Positions 39,643 through 48,925 of a DNA stretch of 64,000 bases are shown in pieces (position 1 is the first letter of the stretch; each line of letters opens with the position of its first letter). A program made the translations under genes and the position numbers. This stretch comes from Microbacterium paraoxydans (GTDB lineage Bacteria; Actinomycetota; Actinomycetes; Actinomycetales; Microbacteriaceae). The stretch spans positions 434,001 to 498,000 of the forward strand of contig NZ_JAIVLG010000004.1 in NCBI RefSeq assembly GCF_020524545.1, given 5' to 3'. The notes below the pieces were generated by a model. That model had not been told where the DNA came from, ran no database searches, and saw nothing but the letters and a program-made list of their open reading frames with translations.

Positions 39643-40572
39643 GTGGACGACGCATCGTTCATCCCCGCAGCGATCGGATGGATTCTCGCCATCGCCGTGA
39701 TCATCTTCGTGGTGGTCACTGTCGCCCGAGCAATCCGCATCATTCCGCAGGCGACTGCCGGCGTGGTGGAGCGCCTCGGGCGCTACCACAAGACGCTCAC
39801 GCCCGGCCTGAACATCCTGGTCCCCTTCATCGACCGTCTTCGCCCCCTCATCGATATGCGCGAGCAAGTCGTCTCGTTCCCGCCGCAGCCGGTGATCACC
39901 GAGGACAACCTCGTGGTGTCGATCGACACCGTCGTGTACTTCCAGGTCACCGATGCCCGCGCTGCGACGTACGAGATCGCCAACTACCTCGGCGCCGTCG
40001 AGCAGCTGACGACGACCACACTGCGAAACGTCGTCGGTGGACTCAATCTCGAAGAAGCGCTCACCAGTCGCGACAACATCAACGGGCAGCTGCGTGTCGT
40101 GCTTGACGAGGCGACGGGCAAGTGGGGCATCCGCGTCGGGCGCGTCGAGCTGAAGGCCATCGACCCGCCCATCTCCATCCAGGACTCCATGGAGAAGCAG
40201 ATGCGCGCCGAGCGTGACCGTCGAGCGGCGATCCTCACCGCTGAGGGCACCAAGCAGTCGGCGATCCTCGAGGCGGAGGGCTCCCGCCAAGCCGAGATCC
40301 TCCGGGCGGAAGGCGACAAGCAGGCTGCCGTGCTCCGTGCGCAGGGTGAGGCCGAAGCAATCCAGAACGTCTTCAGTGCCATCCATCAGGGAGCTCCCGA
40401 CGACAAGCTGCTCGCCTATCAGTACCTGCAGATGCTGCCGAAGATCAGCGAGGGAGAGTCCAACAAGCTGTGGATCATCCCCAGCGAGCTCACCGAGGCG
40501 CTCAAGGGCATCGGCAGTGCGTTCACCCCCAAGCCGGGTCAGAGTCCGACCAACACGCTGCCGGGCGCGTGA
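39643..40572 (+). CDS. SPFH/Band 7 membrane scaffold (QmcA-like)
   Basis: 309-aa protein: N-terminal membrane helix (about 8-30), SPFH core (IIPQATAGVVERLGRYHKTL, then EQVVSFPPQPVITEDN), followed by a charged coiled coil with repeated AEG triads (ILTAEGTKQSAILEAEGSRQ and further), typical of prohibitin/QmcA. Start GTG 39643 follows AGGAG. It pairs with NfeD upstream and overlaps the GDPD gene by GTGA, so the three form one operon. Confidence 0.9.
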   Translation: MDDASFIPAAIGWILAIAVIIFVVVTVARAIRIIPQATAGVVERLGRYHKTLTPGLNILVPFIDRLRPLIDMREQVVSFPPQPVITEDNLVVSIDTVVYFQVTDARAATYEIANYLGAVEQLTTTTLRNVVGGLNLEEALTSRDNINGQLRVVLDEATGKWGIRVGRVELKAIDPPISIQDSMEKQMRAERDRRAAILTAEGTKQSAILEAEGSRQAEILRAEGDKQAAVLRAQGEAEAIQNVFSAIHQGAPDDKLLAYQYLQMLPKISEGESNKLWIIPSELTEALKGIGSAFTPKPGQSPTNTLPGA

Positions 40573-41345
40573 CGCACCCTTACTTCACGAAGGCACGGCG
40601 CCCCCGAGTCCTCGCCCACCGCGGTCTGATCACCGCGGCAGGCGAGGACTCGGGCGTCTGGGAGAACTCCGCCGCGGCCATAGCCGCAGCCCATGCCGCC
40701 GGCGTCGAGTACGTCGAGACCGATTGCCAGGTGACCGCCGACCGGGACGTGGTGCTGTTCCACGATTCGACACTCGAGCGTCTCCTCGGCGACAAACGAG
40801 CCGTCCGGGATGTCCGGACGCGCGAACTTCGCGAACTGTTCGCCGACCATGGCGGGCTGCTCACGGTCTCGGAGGCGCTCGCATCCTTCCCGGCGGTCCG
40901 TTTCAACATCGACGTGAAGACGTCTTCCGCCGTCCAGCCGCTCGGGCCGATCCTCGCCGATCACACCCACCGCGTACTGGTCACGAGCTTCTCCGACGCC
41001 AATCGCCGTGACACTGTCGCCTCCGTACTGCGGGCAGGCGCCGCGCTCCGCCCGGCCACCTCCGGAGGAAGCCGCACGATCGCCGCGCTCCGAGCTCTCT
41101 CCGCACTGCGCCTCTCCCCCGGGCGCATCCTCCAGGACATCGATGCACTCCAGATCCCGGAGCGCCACGGCATGCTGACCGTGCTCACCCCCGCGCTTCT
41201 CCGCGCTGCTCGGCGACGAGGCGTCGAGATCCACGTCTGGACCGTGAACGATCCGGCGGACATGCTCCGACTCGTCGCGGCGGGAGTGGACGGCATCGTC
41301 TCCGACCGAGCCGATGTCGCGATGCGAACGCTTCCTCCTGAGTAG
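40569..41345 (+). CDS. Glycerophosphodiester phosphodiesterase
   Basis: 258-aa cytoplasmic GDPD of the glpQ/ugpQ family, hydrolysing glycerophosphodiesters to glycerol-3-P and an alcohol. Motifs: VLAHRGL (catalytic His), ENSAAAIAAAHAAGV, VETDCQVTADRDVVLFHDSTLER (metal Glu/Asp and second His; shown in part) and VWTVNDPADM. GTG 40569 overlaps the SPFH stop. Its link to the NfeD/SPFH pair suggests membrane-lipid turnover. Confidence 0.88.
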   Translation: MTHPYFTKARRPRVLAHRGLITAAGEDSGVWENSAAAIAAAHAAGVEYVETDCQVTADRDVVLFHDSTLERLLGDKRAVRDVRTRELRELFADHGGLLTVSEALASFPAVRFNIDVKTSSAVQPLGPILADHTHRVLVTSFSDANRRDTVASVLRAGAALRPATSGGSRTIAALRALSALRLSPGRILQDIDALQIPERHGMLTVLTPALLRAARRRGVEIHVWTVNDPADMLRLVAAGVDGIVSDRADVAMRTLPPE

Positions 41346-41414
41346 GCGTCGACGCGCCCCATAACCTCCGGCGCTGGGATTCGGCTGTGAATTCCGCCGT
41401 CAAGTCGCCTGCGT

Positions 41415-41440
41415 GGATGAAGCGCACAGGCTGGAGCGTT
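41415..41440 (+). promoter_or_regulatory. Possible ECF-type promoter for rbpA
   Basis: GGATG (41415), 18 bases, GTT (41438) resembles the GGAAT-N18-GTT class recognised by SigR/SigH-type factors, which control rbpA in Streptomyces. The -35 match is partial. Confidence 0.25.
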
Positions 41441-41469
41441 ATACCTGACAGCGACGAGAGGACCACAAA

Positions 41470-41853
41470 ATGGCAGATCGCAGCCTGCGCGGCATCCGGC
41501 TCGGCGCCCAGAGCCTACAGAGCGAAGAGGGCGTCGTTTTCATGGAGCGCCGCGAGACCACCTACACCTGTGACGCGTGCGGACACGTCACGAACCTGAT
41601 GTTCGCGGCGGACGCCGAGCCGCCTCAGACCTGGGAGTGCCGTTCCTGCGGCGCCGAGGCTCGCCTGAACGTCGACGGCGAGGCCGTGACGCTCGAAGCC
41701 AGCGACGAGAAGGCCGCGCGCACCCACTGGGACATGCTGATGGAGCGACGCACGCGTGCGGAACTCGAGGAGCTCCTCGAGGAGCGCCTCGCCTTCATCC
41801 GCGCACGACGCGGCGCCGGAGAAGACCCCACCCGCGAGAAGATCGGAGCCTAA
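41470..41853 (+). CDS. rbpA: RNA polymerase-binding protein RbpA
   Basis: 127-aa actinobacterial transcription activator that binds sigma and the RNA polymerase. N-terminal tail MADRSLRGIRLGAQS, zinc-type core TYTCDACGHVT and WECRSCGAEARL, a basic linker and a C-terminal sigma-interaction helix (about 70-110; HWDMLMERRTRAELEELLEERL). A GAGAGGACC lies nine bases before the ATG. Convergent with lnt and overlapping it by 4 bp. Confidence 0.95.
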   Translation: MADRSLRGIRLGAQSLQSEEGVVFMERRETTYTCDACGHVTNLMFAADAEPPQTWECRSCGAEARLNVDGEAVTLEASDEKAARTHWDMLMERRTRAELEELLEERLAFIRARRGAGEDPTREKIGA

Positions 41854-43373
41854 CGGCTCCTGGCGCGCCACCACCCGAGGAGAAGCGCGCCGACACCGCC
41901 CCAGAGCAGCAGCTGCTGGATCACGGGGCCCAGGACGACACCCGCCGTGAGGCCGGTGCGGAGCTCGACATCTTCGAGCATCGCACCGGCCTCTCCTGCG
42001 TTCAGGCTCGTGACGGTCGAGCCGTCCGCGCGGATCACCTGGCTGGTACCGACCGTCGACACGTTCACCACACTGCGTCCGGTTTCGATCGCGCGCATGC
42101 GTGCGAACGCCAGCTGCTGGAGGTTCTCGTCGGTGCCACGGAAGTCGGCATTGTTGGTCTGGAAAACCAGGACTTCGGCGCCGTCGTTGAGCCCTTCCCA
42201 GATGACGTCGTCGTAGATGACGTCGAAGCAGATCGCCAGGCCGATCGTGACGCCATCCACGTCGATGACCGGCGGATTCGATCCCGGTGTGTACTCCCGC
42301 TGGATGAGGCCGATCAGATCCGGCGCCAGGGCATTGAAGAAGGCTCGATCCGGCACGTACTCGCCGAACGGGACGGGATGTCTCTTGTCGTGCAACTGCG
42401 AGGCCGTGCCATCGGCAGTCCAAAGCATCGAGGTGTTGAAATAGACGTCATCGCGACCCGTTGCCGCGTTGGCGAGCAGAGGCGCGTCGATCCGATTCGA
42501 GACGAGCGTCATCCTCCGGGCGATCGCGTCGTTCTGGAACGGGTCGGCGTCCAACGACCCCTCCGGCCATACGAGCAGATCGACGTCCTCGCCGTACAAG
42601 GGTGCGGTCGCGTCGGTCTGCGCCTGGATCACGGAGAACGCTTCGCGTTCGTCGAAGTATCCCGTCGGTCCGTTCCCCTGCACCGCCGCGATCCGCATCG
42701 ATCCCGAGGGGGATGTCGGGAAGATCGGTGTGAACAGCAACGCCAGGAGGACGACGACCGGCGCCGACAATCGGAGCGGTCGACGCCACACGCCCAGCCG
42801 CACGACCTCGATCAGCATCGCGACCAGCAGGACCATCAGGAAGCTGAGCCCGCTGACTCCCAACCAGGAAGACACCGGCGCGAGCGGGCTCTCCGCCTGG
42901 CTCATGCCGATCCGTGCCCAGGGGAAGCCTCCGTAGGGCCAGGAGCCGACGAAGAGCTCCCTGCCCACCCAGAGAGCTGCGACGACCGCAGGAAGCCCCA
43001 GGAGGCGTCCTGCGGCACCGGGGAACGCGCGAGGAAGCCACCTGTAGGCCAAAGCTATCGGAACCAGGGCGAAGGCCGTGAGCCCGCCTTCGACGACGCT
43101 GAGTGCGCCCCAGGGAAGGGGGCCGAGGTAGCGCGAGGTCCACGAGACCAACAGCGCGAAGAAGAGGACGCCGTAGACGAGTCCGACAAGCAGAGCACCA
43201 CCGAGGCGGCGCCCGATCAGCGACACGAGCAGAAGCCCTACGGCGGGGAAGGCGAGGCCCCAGACGGCCTCCTCCGGATACGCCAGATTCATCAGGACGG
43301 CTCCGGCGGCCGCCGTCAGCGCCGCGGCCCAGAGCGGGAGAAGGGCGCGCTGCGGAGCGGGGCGTTCGGGCAT
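41850..43373 (-). CDS. lnt: Apolipoprotein N-acyltransferase
   Basis: 507-aa membrane enzyme that N-acylates lipoproteins after Lgt and signal peptidase II. Six or more N-terminal helices precede a nitrilase domain whose triad is complete: Glu271 (LLVWPEGS), Lys330 (DKRHPVPFGEY) and Cys382 (LAICFDV). No Ppm1 domain is fused, unlike M. tuberculosis. ATG 43373 has GAGGGGG five bases upstream; the GTG at 43388, which overlaps the helY stop, is an alternative. Confidence 0.92.
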   Translation of the reverse strand: MPERPAPQRALLPLWAAALTAAAGAVLMNLAYPEEAVWGLAFPAVGLLLVSLIGRRLGGALLVGLVYGVLFFALLVSWTSRYLGPLPWGALSVVEGGLTAFALVPIALAYRWLPRAFPGAAGRLLGLPAVVAALWVGRELFVGSWPYGGFPWARIGMSQAESPLAPVSSWLGVSGLSFLMVLLVAMLIEVVRLGVWRRPLRLSAPVVVLLALLFTPIFPTSPSGSMRIAAVQGNGPTGYFDEREAFSVIQAQTDATAPLYGEDVDLLVWPEGSLDADPFQNDAIARRMTLVSNRIDAPLLANAATGRDDVYFNTSMLWTADGTASQLHDKRHPVPFGEYVPDRAFFNALAPDLIGLIQREYTPGSNPPVIDVDGVTIGLAICFDVIYDDVIWEGLNDGAEVLVFQTNNADFRGTDENLQQLAFARMRAIETGRSVVNVSTVGTSQVIRADGSTVTSLNAGEAGAMLEDVELRTGLTAGVVLGPVIQQLLLWGGVGALLLGWWRARSR

Positions 43374-43384
43374 CGAGACCCCCC

Positions 43385-45859
43385 TCACATCGTCGAGTAC
43401 GCCACGATGCCGCGGCGGACTCCGTCGAGAGCGCTCCGCGCCGTCCGCGCCAGCGCGGCATCCTCCGCGACGATCGAGAGTTGATCCAGCAGATCGATCG
43501 TCTGCTTGGCCCAGCGCACGAAGTCACCCGCTGCCATGTCGGCGTCGATCAGCACCCGCTCCAGCGCTCCCCCGCGGGCCCAGGCGTGCATGGCTCCCGC
43601 AAGACCGGCGGCGAGAGGCTCGCTGCCGGGGAGATGATGATCCTGTTCCAGATCGTCCAGTTCCGCCCACAGCGTGGTGGTCTTCTCGTAGGCGGAGCGG
43701 AATGCACCTCGCGGCAGCCCACGCTCCCCGGAGTTGGCTTCATCACGACGCGGCTCGTACACGAGGCAGCACGCCATGGCGGCCAGCGAAGGTGCATCCA
43801 GCCCCGACCACAGCCCCTGCCTCAGAGACTCGGCCACCAGCAGATCCCGCTCGCCGTAGATGCGGCGCATCGTGCGCCCGGCATCGGTCAGGCTCGTGTC
43901 CGCACCGTCATGTGTCACGTAGTCGAGAGTCTCCAAGACCTCGACGACGCGGTCGAACACGCGCGCGACGGTTCCGGTCCGTGTCTCGATCTGGCGCCGG
44001 ATCCGGTCCGTCTGCCGTTTGAGTTTCCAATATCGTTCCGCCCAGCGAGCATGCGCTTCGCGATCGGGACACCGGTGACAGGGGTGGCGCTGCATCTGTG
44101 TCCGCAGCGTCTGAATGCGCTTCATGCGCTTGTCCCGTGACGCCCGCGGCGCCTGGGAGTCCTGGCGGTTCTTCTTCTCGAGGTCGCTCAACTCGCGGCG
44201 GATCGCGGCGTACTCCGGGAAACTCCCGTGCTCACAGGCCATCGCGCTCTGATAGCCCGCGAGCGACTCCTCCGCCTCGCGCACCTGTCGAGCGAGTCCC
44301 ACGACAGCACGATCCGCCTGGAACTGCGCGAAGGATGACTCGAGGATCTGCCTCGCTCGGGGCTTGCCGAACATGTCGATCAGGTTCACGGCCATGTTGT
44401 ATGTCGGGCGGAAGCTCGAGTTCAGCGGGTAGGTGCGTCGTGACGCGAGCGCTGCGACAGCCTGGGGGTCCATCCCCTCGGTCCACTGCACCACGGCGTG
44501 GCCCTCGACGTCGATTCCACGGCGTCCGGCGCGACCGGTGAGCTGGGTGTACTCCCCCGACGTGATCGCGACGCGTGCCTCCCCGTTGAACTTCTCCATC
44601 TTCTCGAGCACGACCGTCCGCGCGGGCATGTTGATGCCCAGAGCCAGGGTCTCGGTAGCGAAGACCACCTTGACGAGCTTGCGCTGGTACAGCTCCTCGA
44701 CGACCTCCTTGAAGGCGGGCAGGAGACCGGCGTGGTGAGAGGCAACCCCACGCTCGAGGTTGTCCAACCACTCCCAGTATCCGAGGACATCGAGGTCTTC
44801 GTCCTGGAGCGTGCGGGTGCGGTCCTCGACGATGGCGCGTATCTCCGCCCGCTCCTGCGTCGATGTCAGACGCACGCCGGAGCGACGGACCTGCTGCACG
44901 GCGGCGTCGCAACCCACGCGACTGAAGATGAAGAAGATCGCCGGGAGCAGGTTCGCGCGCTCCAGAAGTCGCACGACATCCGGTCGATCCATCCGTTCGA
45001 TCCGACGCGCGTTCGCCGCGCGGACCGGACGACGACCTCCTCGAGGCGGGCGCTGGGCCTGACGACCCGCGTGCCGGTTGCTGCGATACGCCTGCGCCTG
45101 CCGATTGTTGTCGTAGGTGGACGCCGTCGATGAGCGGATGCGCATCAGCTCCTGATTGACCTGGGCGGTGGCGAGGCCGGCGCGGTCGTCGAACAGCGGC
45201 AGCAAGTCGTCCCGCACGAGCACGTGCTGCTCCAGGGGAACGGGCCTGACCTCGGAGACGATCACCTCGGTGTCCCCGCGCACCGTGTCGAGCCAATCCC
45301 CGAACTCCTCCGCGTTCGAGACGGTGGCGCTCAAAGACACGAGGCGCACCTGGGCAGGCAGGTGGATGATGACCTCTTCCCACACAGCGCCGCGGAAGCG
45401 GTCCGCGAGGTAGTGGACCTCGTCCATGATCACGTACCGCAGATCCCGGAGCGCCGAAGAGTCGGCGTAGATCATGTTGCGCAGGACCTCGGTGGTCATC
45501 ACGACGACGCGCGCATTGCCGTTGATGTTCGTGTCGCCGGTGAGCAATCCCACCTGGTCCGCACCATAGACGTCGACCAGCTCGCGGAACTTCTGATTCG
45601 ACAACGCTTTCATGGGCGTCGTGTAGAACGCTTTGTCGGTCGGTGTCCGCATCGCGAGGTGGATCGCGAACTCACCGACGATCGTCTTCCCCGCGCCGGT
45701 CGGTGCGGCGACGAGCACGCTGCGTCCGTCTTCGAGCGCGTGGCATCCCGCCACCTGGAAGGGGTCCAGCTGGAACCTCTGCAACGCCGCGAACGCGGAG
45801 GACTCCGGATGCTGCGCCGTCTGTCGCGCCTGGGCGTACTTCTCGGAGGGTGAACTCAT
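43385..45859 (-). CDS. helY: Ski2-like RNA helicase HelY
   Basis: 824-aa SF2 helicase, Ski2/Mtr4 class. Walker A APTGAGKT (52-59), DEVH (146-149), LSATVSNAEEFG (motif III), and TGRAGRRGIDVEG (motif VI). Residues about 235-290 hold an Arg/Gln/Gly-rich insertion between the RecA lobes, and a long helical C-terminus follows. ATG 45859 overlaps the tatC stop, and the 3' end overlaps the possible lnt GTG. Order tatC-helY-lnt is conserved in actinobacteria. Confidence 0.92.
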   Translation of the reverse strand: MSSPSEKYAQARQTAQHPESSAFAALQRFQLDPFQVAGCHALEDGRSVLVAAPTGAGKTIVGEFAIHLAMRTPTDKAFYTTPMKALSNQKFRELVDVYGADQVGLLTGDTNINGNARVVVMTTEVLRNMIYADSSALRDLRYVIMDEVHYLADRFRGAVWEEVIIHLPAQVRLVSLSATVSNAEEFGDWLDTVRGDTEVIVSEVRPVPLEQHVLVRDDLLPLFDDRAGLATAQVNQELMRIRSSTASTYDNNRQAQAYRSNRHAGRQAQRPPRGGRRPVRAANARRIERMDRPDVVRLLERANLLPAIFFIFSRVGCDAAVQQVRRSGVRLTSTQERAEIRAIVEDRTRTLQDEDLDVLGYWEWLDNLERGVASHHAGLLPAFKEVVEELYQRKLVKVVFATETLALGINMPARTVVLEKMEKFNGEARVAITSGEYTQLTGRAGRRGIDVEGHAVVQWTEGMDPQAVAALASRRTYPLNSSFRPTYNMAVNLIDMFGKPRARQILESSFAQFQADRAVVGLARQVREAEESLAGYQSAMACEHGSFPEYAAIRRELSDLEKKNRQDSQAPRASRDKRMKRIQTLRTQMQRHPCHRCPDREAHARWAERYWKLKRQTDRIRRQIETRTGTVARVFDRVVEVLETLDYVTHDGADTSLTDAGRTMRRIYGERDLLVAESLRQGLWSGLDAPSLAAMACCLVYEPRRDEANSGERGLPRGAFRSAYEKTTTLWAELDDLEQDHHLPGSEPLAAGLAGAMHAWARGGALERVLIDADMAAGDFVRWAKQTIDLLDQLSIVAEDAALARTARSALDGVRRGIVAYSTM

Positions 45860-46665
45860 ACCGCGTCCGGCAGGAGCCCTGACGCATCGTCACGCTTCCG
45901 CTTGCGCCGATCGAAGATCAGGGAGAGCCCGGCCGCCGCGAAGAACAGGACGATCAGGATTCCTGCGAGCATCAGCATGCTGACCACGTCCGCGGCGGGC
46001 GTCGCGAGCGCCGCGAACACGGTGGCGATGAGGATGGCCACGCGCCATCCCTTGAGGATCGCTCTGCCCGACATGACCCCGGACAGGTTGAGCGCGACCA
46101 GGAACACGGGAAGCACGAAGGAGACGCCGATCACGATCATCAACTTGAAGACGAAGTCGTAGTACTCCTGCGCGTAGTAGAAGTTGGTCGCGCCATCGGG
46201 GGTGAAGCTCCACATCAACTCGATCACGTGCGGCATGATCATCACACCGAGGTAGCAGCCGGCGAAGAACAGCGGTACTGCGGCGATGACGAACCCGACG
46301 GTGTACTTGATCTCCTTGCGTGTCAATCCCGGCATGATGAACGCCCAGATCTGCCAGAGCCAGACCGGGGCGGAGATGAACAGGCCGATCGAGAAAGCGA
46401 TGCGCATGCGCATGTCGAATGCGGCCGTGACCGTGCCGAAGTTCAGGGCGCTGAAATCATCCCCGCGCTTCTCGGTGATGATACGGATCGGCTCGGTGAT
46501 GAAGTGGATCACGGGGTCTGCCACGATGAACGCGACGACCATTCCGACCACCAACGCCAGCGCCGCGTACATCAGACGCTTGCGCAGTTCGACGAGATGC
46601 GCACCGAGCGACATCCGCCGATCCCGATCCGCCTTCGGCATCACGGACGGTTCGATGGCTGCCAC
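45856..46665 (-). CDS. tatC: Twin-arginine translocase subunit TatC
   Basis: 269-aa integral membrane core of the Tat export system, with six helices. Signatures: MSLGAHLVELRKRLM near the N-terminus (the Glu and Arg that bind the RR signal), FAIMPGLTRKE-like loop (read as AFIMPGLTRKEIKY), and FAGCYLGVMIMPHVIEL. GTG 46665 begins 6 nt after tatA. The C-terminus is a basic cytoplasmic tail. Confidence 0.95.
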   Translation of the reverse strand: MAAIEPSVMPKADRDRRMSLGAHLVELRKRLMYAALALVVGMVVAFIVADPVIHFITEPIRIITEKRGDDFSALNFGTVTAAFDMRMRIAFSIGLFISAPVWLWQIWAFIMPGLTRKEIKYTVGFVIAAVPLFFAGCYLGVMIMPHVIELMWSFTPDGATNFYYAQEYYDFVFKLMIVIGVSFVLPVFLVALNLSGVMSGRAILKGWRVAILIATVFAALATPAADVVSMLMLAGILIVLFFAAAGLSLIFDRRKRKRDDASGLLPDAV

Positions 46666-46671
46666 GGCCGG

Positions 46672-46908
46672 TCAGGCGCGGGGCGGAGTCTCAGGGTCAG
46701 CGCCCGAGTCCTTGGTCGAGGTGGGGTCGGCGATCGACGAGTCGGCGCGAGTTGCGTCATCTTCCTTCATCGCCTTCATCTCGCCCTTGAACACACGAGC
46801 GGATTGACCCATGCTCTTCGCGAGCGCCGGCAGCTTGGCGGCACCGAACAGAAGGAGGATCACGGCGAGCACGATTAGCAGGTGCCAGCCTTGCATTCCA
46901 GCGAACAT
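46672..46908 (-). CDS. tatA: Twin-arginine translocase subunit TatA
   Basis: 78-aa TatA: short N-terminus, one membrane helix (GWHLLIVLAVILLLFGAAKLP), an amphipathic helix (ALAKSMGQSARVFKGEMKAM) and an acidic, disordered tail rich in Asp, Ser and Thr. ATG 46908 is the start that gives the helix directly after six residues; the frame upstream is open but unrelated. Co-transcribed with tatC. Confidence 0.93.
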   Translation of the reverse strand: MFAGMQGWHLLIVLAVILLLFGAAKLPALAKSMGQSARVFKGEMKAMKEDDATRADSSIADPTSTKDSGADPETPPRA

Positions 46909-46952
46909 GTCAGGATTCCCGTCGTCGGTGAGCGTTCGATTCAGTCTACAGA

Positions 46953-47936
46953 TCAATTCTCTGCATCGGGTTGGTGATACAGCGCGAGTCCGGCAGCGGC
47001 CCAATCCCTCGTCGACGTGCGTGCGACACCGGGATCGATCACCTCCATCGCTCCGCCGAACCGCGCCGCGAGTCGCTTGATCCCGCGTGGGTCTGCGAGG
47101 TGCAGCTGCGTCGCGACGAACCCGTCGACCACTTCGAACTCCCCGGTGGGGACGAAGCCGGCCAGCAATGGAGCGAGGCGCTCCGGCACGCGCACCGTGA
47201 CCTCGCGCTCGTCGTCGAGGCCGGCGAACGCCTCGGGCACCTGGTCCCCGCCGTGCGTGATCGGGATCTGCGTCAGCTGCGGCGCACTCACCCGGTCGAG
47301 ATGGAACGTCCGCATCGCCTGCCGCAGATGGCACCAGCCCTGCAGGTACCACTGCCCGTTGGTGATCAGGATCTGCATGGGGTCGACCGTGCGCGTGGTG
47401 GGAGCCGCATCGGGTGCCTGGTAAGTGAAGGAGATCGCGACGCCCTCGTGCAGGCCACGCGCGACTGCTTCGCGGACCTCGTCGACCGCGCTCGGTGCGA
47501 CCACGACGTCGGCCGGCGCATCGGCGGCGCCACGTGACAGCTTCGAGATGAGTCCCGCGACGAGTCCGGAGTCCGACACCGCAGGCACGGCAGCGACCAT
47601 CTGGAGGCCTGCGAGCAGGGCCGCGGCTTCGCGCGCAGTGAATCGAGGCACGCGGCGCAGCGCGACGTCATTCGTGATCTCGATCACGTCCTCGAGATCG
47701 AGCAGGTCCCAGTTGATGTCGAACATCTCCTGGGGCTGCTGCCAGTACCCCGACTCCCCGGGAAGCCCGATGACGGTGAGCTTCTCCACCATGCCGCGCA
47801 TCTCCCGAGGCGTGACGCCGAACTCGTCTGCAGCCTCGGCGAGCGAGACCTGGCCGTGTTCGAGCAGGTAGGGAACGAGCGTCAGATAGAGCCGGACGCG
47901 GTCAGCGGCGAGAAGTGGCTTGGGCTTCGCGTTCAT
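46953..47936 (-). CDS. pafC: WYL-domain transcription factor PafC
   Basis: 327-aa regulator: N-terminal winged HTH (YLLEHGQVSLAEAADEFGVT), then WYL domain and WCX C-terminal extension (WYLQGWCHLRQAMRTFHLDRV). In mycobacteria PafB and PafC form a DNA-damage activator independent of LexA. ATG 47936 overlaps pafB by ATGA, so an obligate pair is expected. The proteasome genes usually upstream are missing here. Confidence 0.9.
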   Translation of the reverse strand: MNAKPKPLLAADRVRLYLTLVPYLLEHGQVSLAEAADEFGVTPREMRGMVEKLTVIGLPGESGYWQQPQEMFDINWDLLDLEDVIEITNDVALRRVPRFTAREAAALLAGLQMVAAVPAVSDSGLVAGLISKLSRGAADAPADVVVAPSAVDEVREAVARGLHEGVAISFTYQAPDAAPTTRTVDPMQILITNGQWYLQGWCHLRQAMRTFHLDRVSAPQLTQIPITHGGDQVPEAFAGLDDEREVTVRVPERLAPLLAGFVPTGEFEVVDGFVATQLHLADPRGIKRLAARFGGAMEVIDPGVARTSTRDWAAAGLALYHQPDAEN

Positions 47937-48925
47937 CCTGCCTCCTGCGCATCGTGATGTGCCGCGACGACGGCTCGGAGCCTGGCGATCACCGCATCGC
48001 GCAGAGGGGCGGGTTCGACCACGCGGACCTCCGGGCCGTAGGACGCGAGTTCGTCCGCGAGGATGTGCAGATCCACGAACGGAACACGGATTCCCTGCGT
48101 CGCTGACACCGCGCGCCGCCCGAGACGAAGCGCAGCCTCGGTCCCGGGTGTGACCTCGAGCAGCGCCGAGTTCGCCGAGGCGACGCGTTCGAGCCCGGCG
48201 AGTGCCCTCTCCCCTGCGCCGTCTCGCAGACTCGCGTCGAAGGTCGTCGAACTCACCTTGACGTCTCCGACGATCCGCCCCAGCAGGAACGTCCGGTCCT
48301 CGTCGACATCGACATCGACCCCGAACACATGCCACCGAGCCTCGTAGTCCACGAGGGCGAGCGGGCGTATGCGTCGTCGCCGCGGCGCGTCCTCACCGGG
48401 CTTGAGGTAGTCGAAGGCGACGACCCGGCAGCGCTCGATGGCGTCTTGGAGTGGAGCGAACGCGGGGTCGCGCGCCGTGATACGCGGGGCGAAGCCGATG
48501 ATCGGCTCGTCGCCGTCGATTCCGAGGGCGCGGATCTTGCGCACACCGGACTGCGCGTCCCCGGAGACGGACTCGGCGCTCCAGACGCTTCCGGCCAGAC
48601 GCAGCACCGCCAGTTCCGCCGGGGAGAACACGATGTCGCTGGGAAGGTCGTACTCGGCCTGTGGGATACGGTATCGGGCCTCGCGCAGATCGTTCGGATC
48701 GGTGGCGTCACCGATCGTCTCGATCGGAACGCCGAGTGTCCGCAATTCGTCCTTGTCGCGCTCGAACATCTTCTCGAGCGCGTCGGAGCGGGTGCCCGCG
48801 TCCGCGCGTTGACGGTAGCCGGAGACGTTGTCGAGGATCTGCTGCTTCGTCAGCCCGATCTCCGTGGCCATCAGCGCCACGACGAGATTCGTCAGGCGCT
48901 CCTCCGCGGGGATACGGGCAGCCAT
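47933..48925 (-). CDS. pafB: WYL-domain transcription factor PafB
   Basis: 330-aa partner of PafC: HTH (ERLTNLVVALMATEIGLTKQQIL), WYL domain (YEARWHVFGVDVDVDEDRTFLL) and C-terminal domain. ATG 48925 lies in a TGATG overlap with the stop of the isomerase lipoprotein gene; GTG 48928 is in frame just before it. PafBC sense damage, probably via single-stranded DNA, in mycobacteria. Its targets here are not visible. Confidence 0.9.
   Translation of the reverse strand: MAARIPAEERLTNLVVALMATEIGLTKQQILDNVSGYRQRADAGTRSDALEKMFERDKDELRTLGVPIETIGDATDPNDLREARYRIPQAEYDLPSDIVFSPAELAVLRLAGSVWSAESVSGDAQSGVRKIRALGIDGDEPIIGFAPRITARDPAFAPLQDAIERCRVVAFDYLKPGEDAPRRRRIRPLALVDYEARWHVFGVDVDVDEDRTFLLGRIVGDVKVSSTTFDASLRDGAGERALAGLERVASANSALLEVTPGTEAALRLGRRAVSATQGIRVPFVDLHILADELASYGPEVRVVEPAPLRDAVIARLRAVVAAHHDAQEAG

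Noticed and set aside
41577..43484. 635-codon plus-strand frame opposite lnt
   Set aside because: Shadow; the lnt triad and membrane helices on the minus strand are unambiguous.
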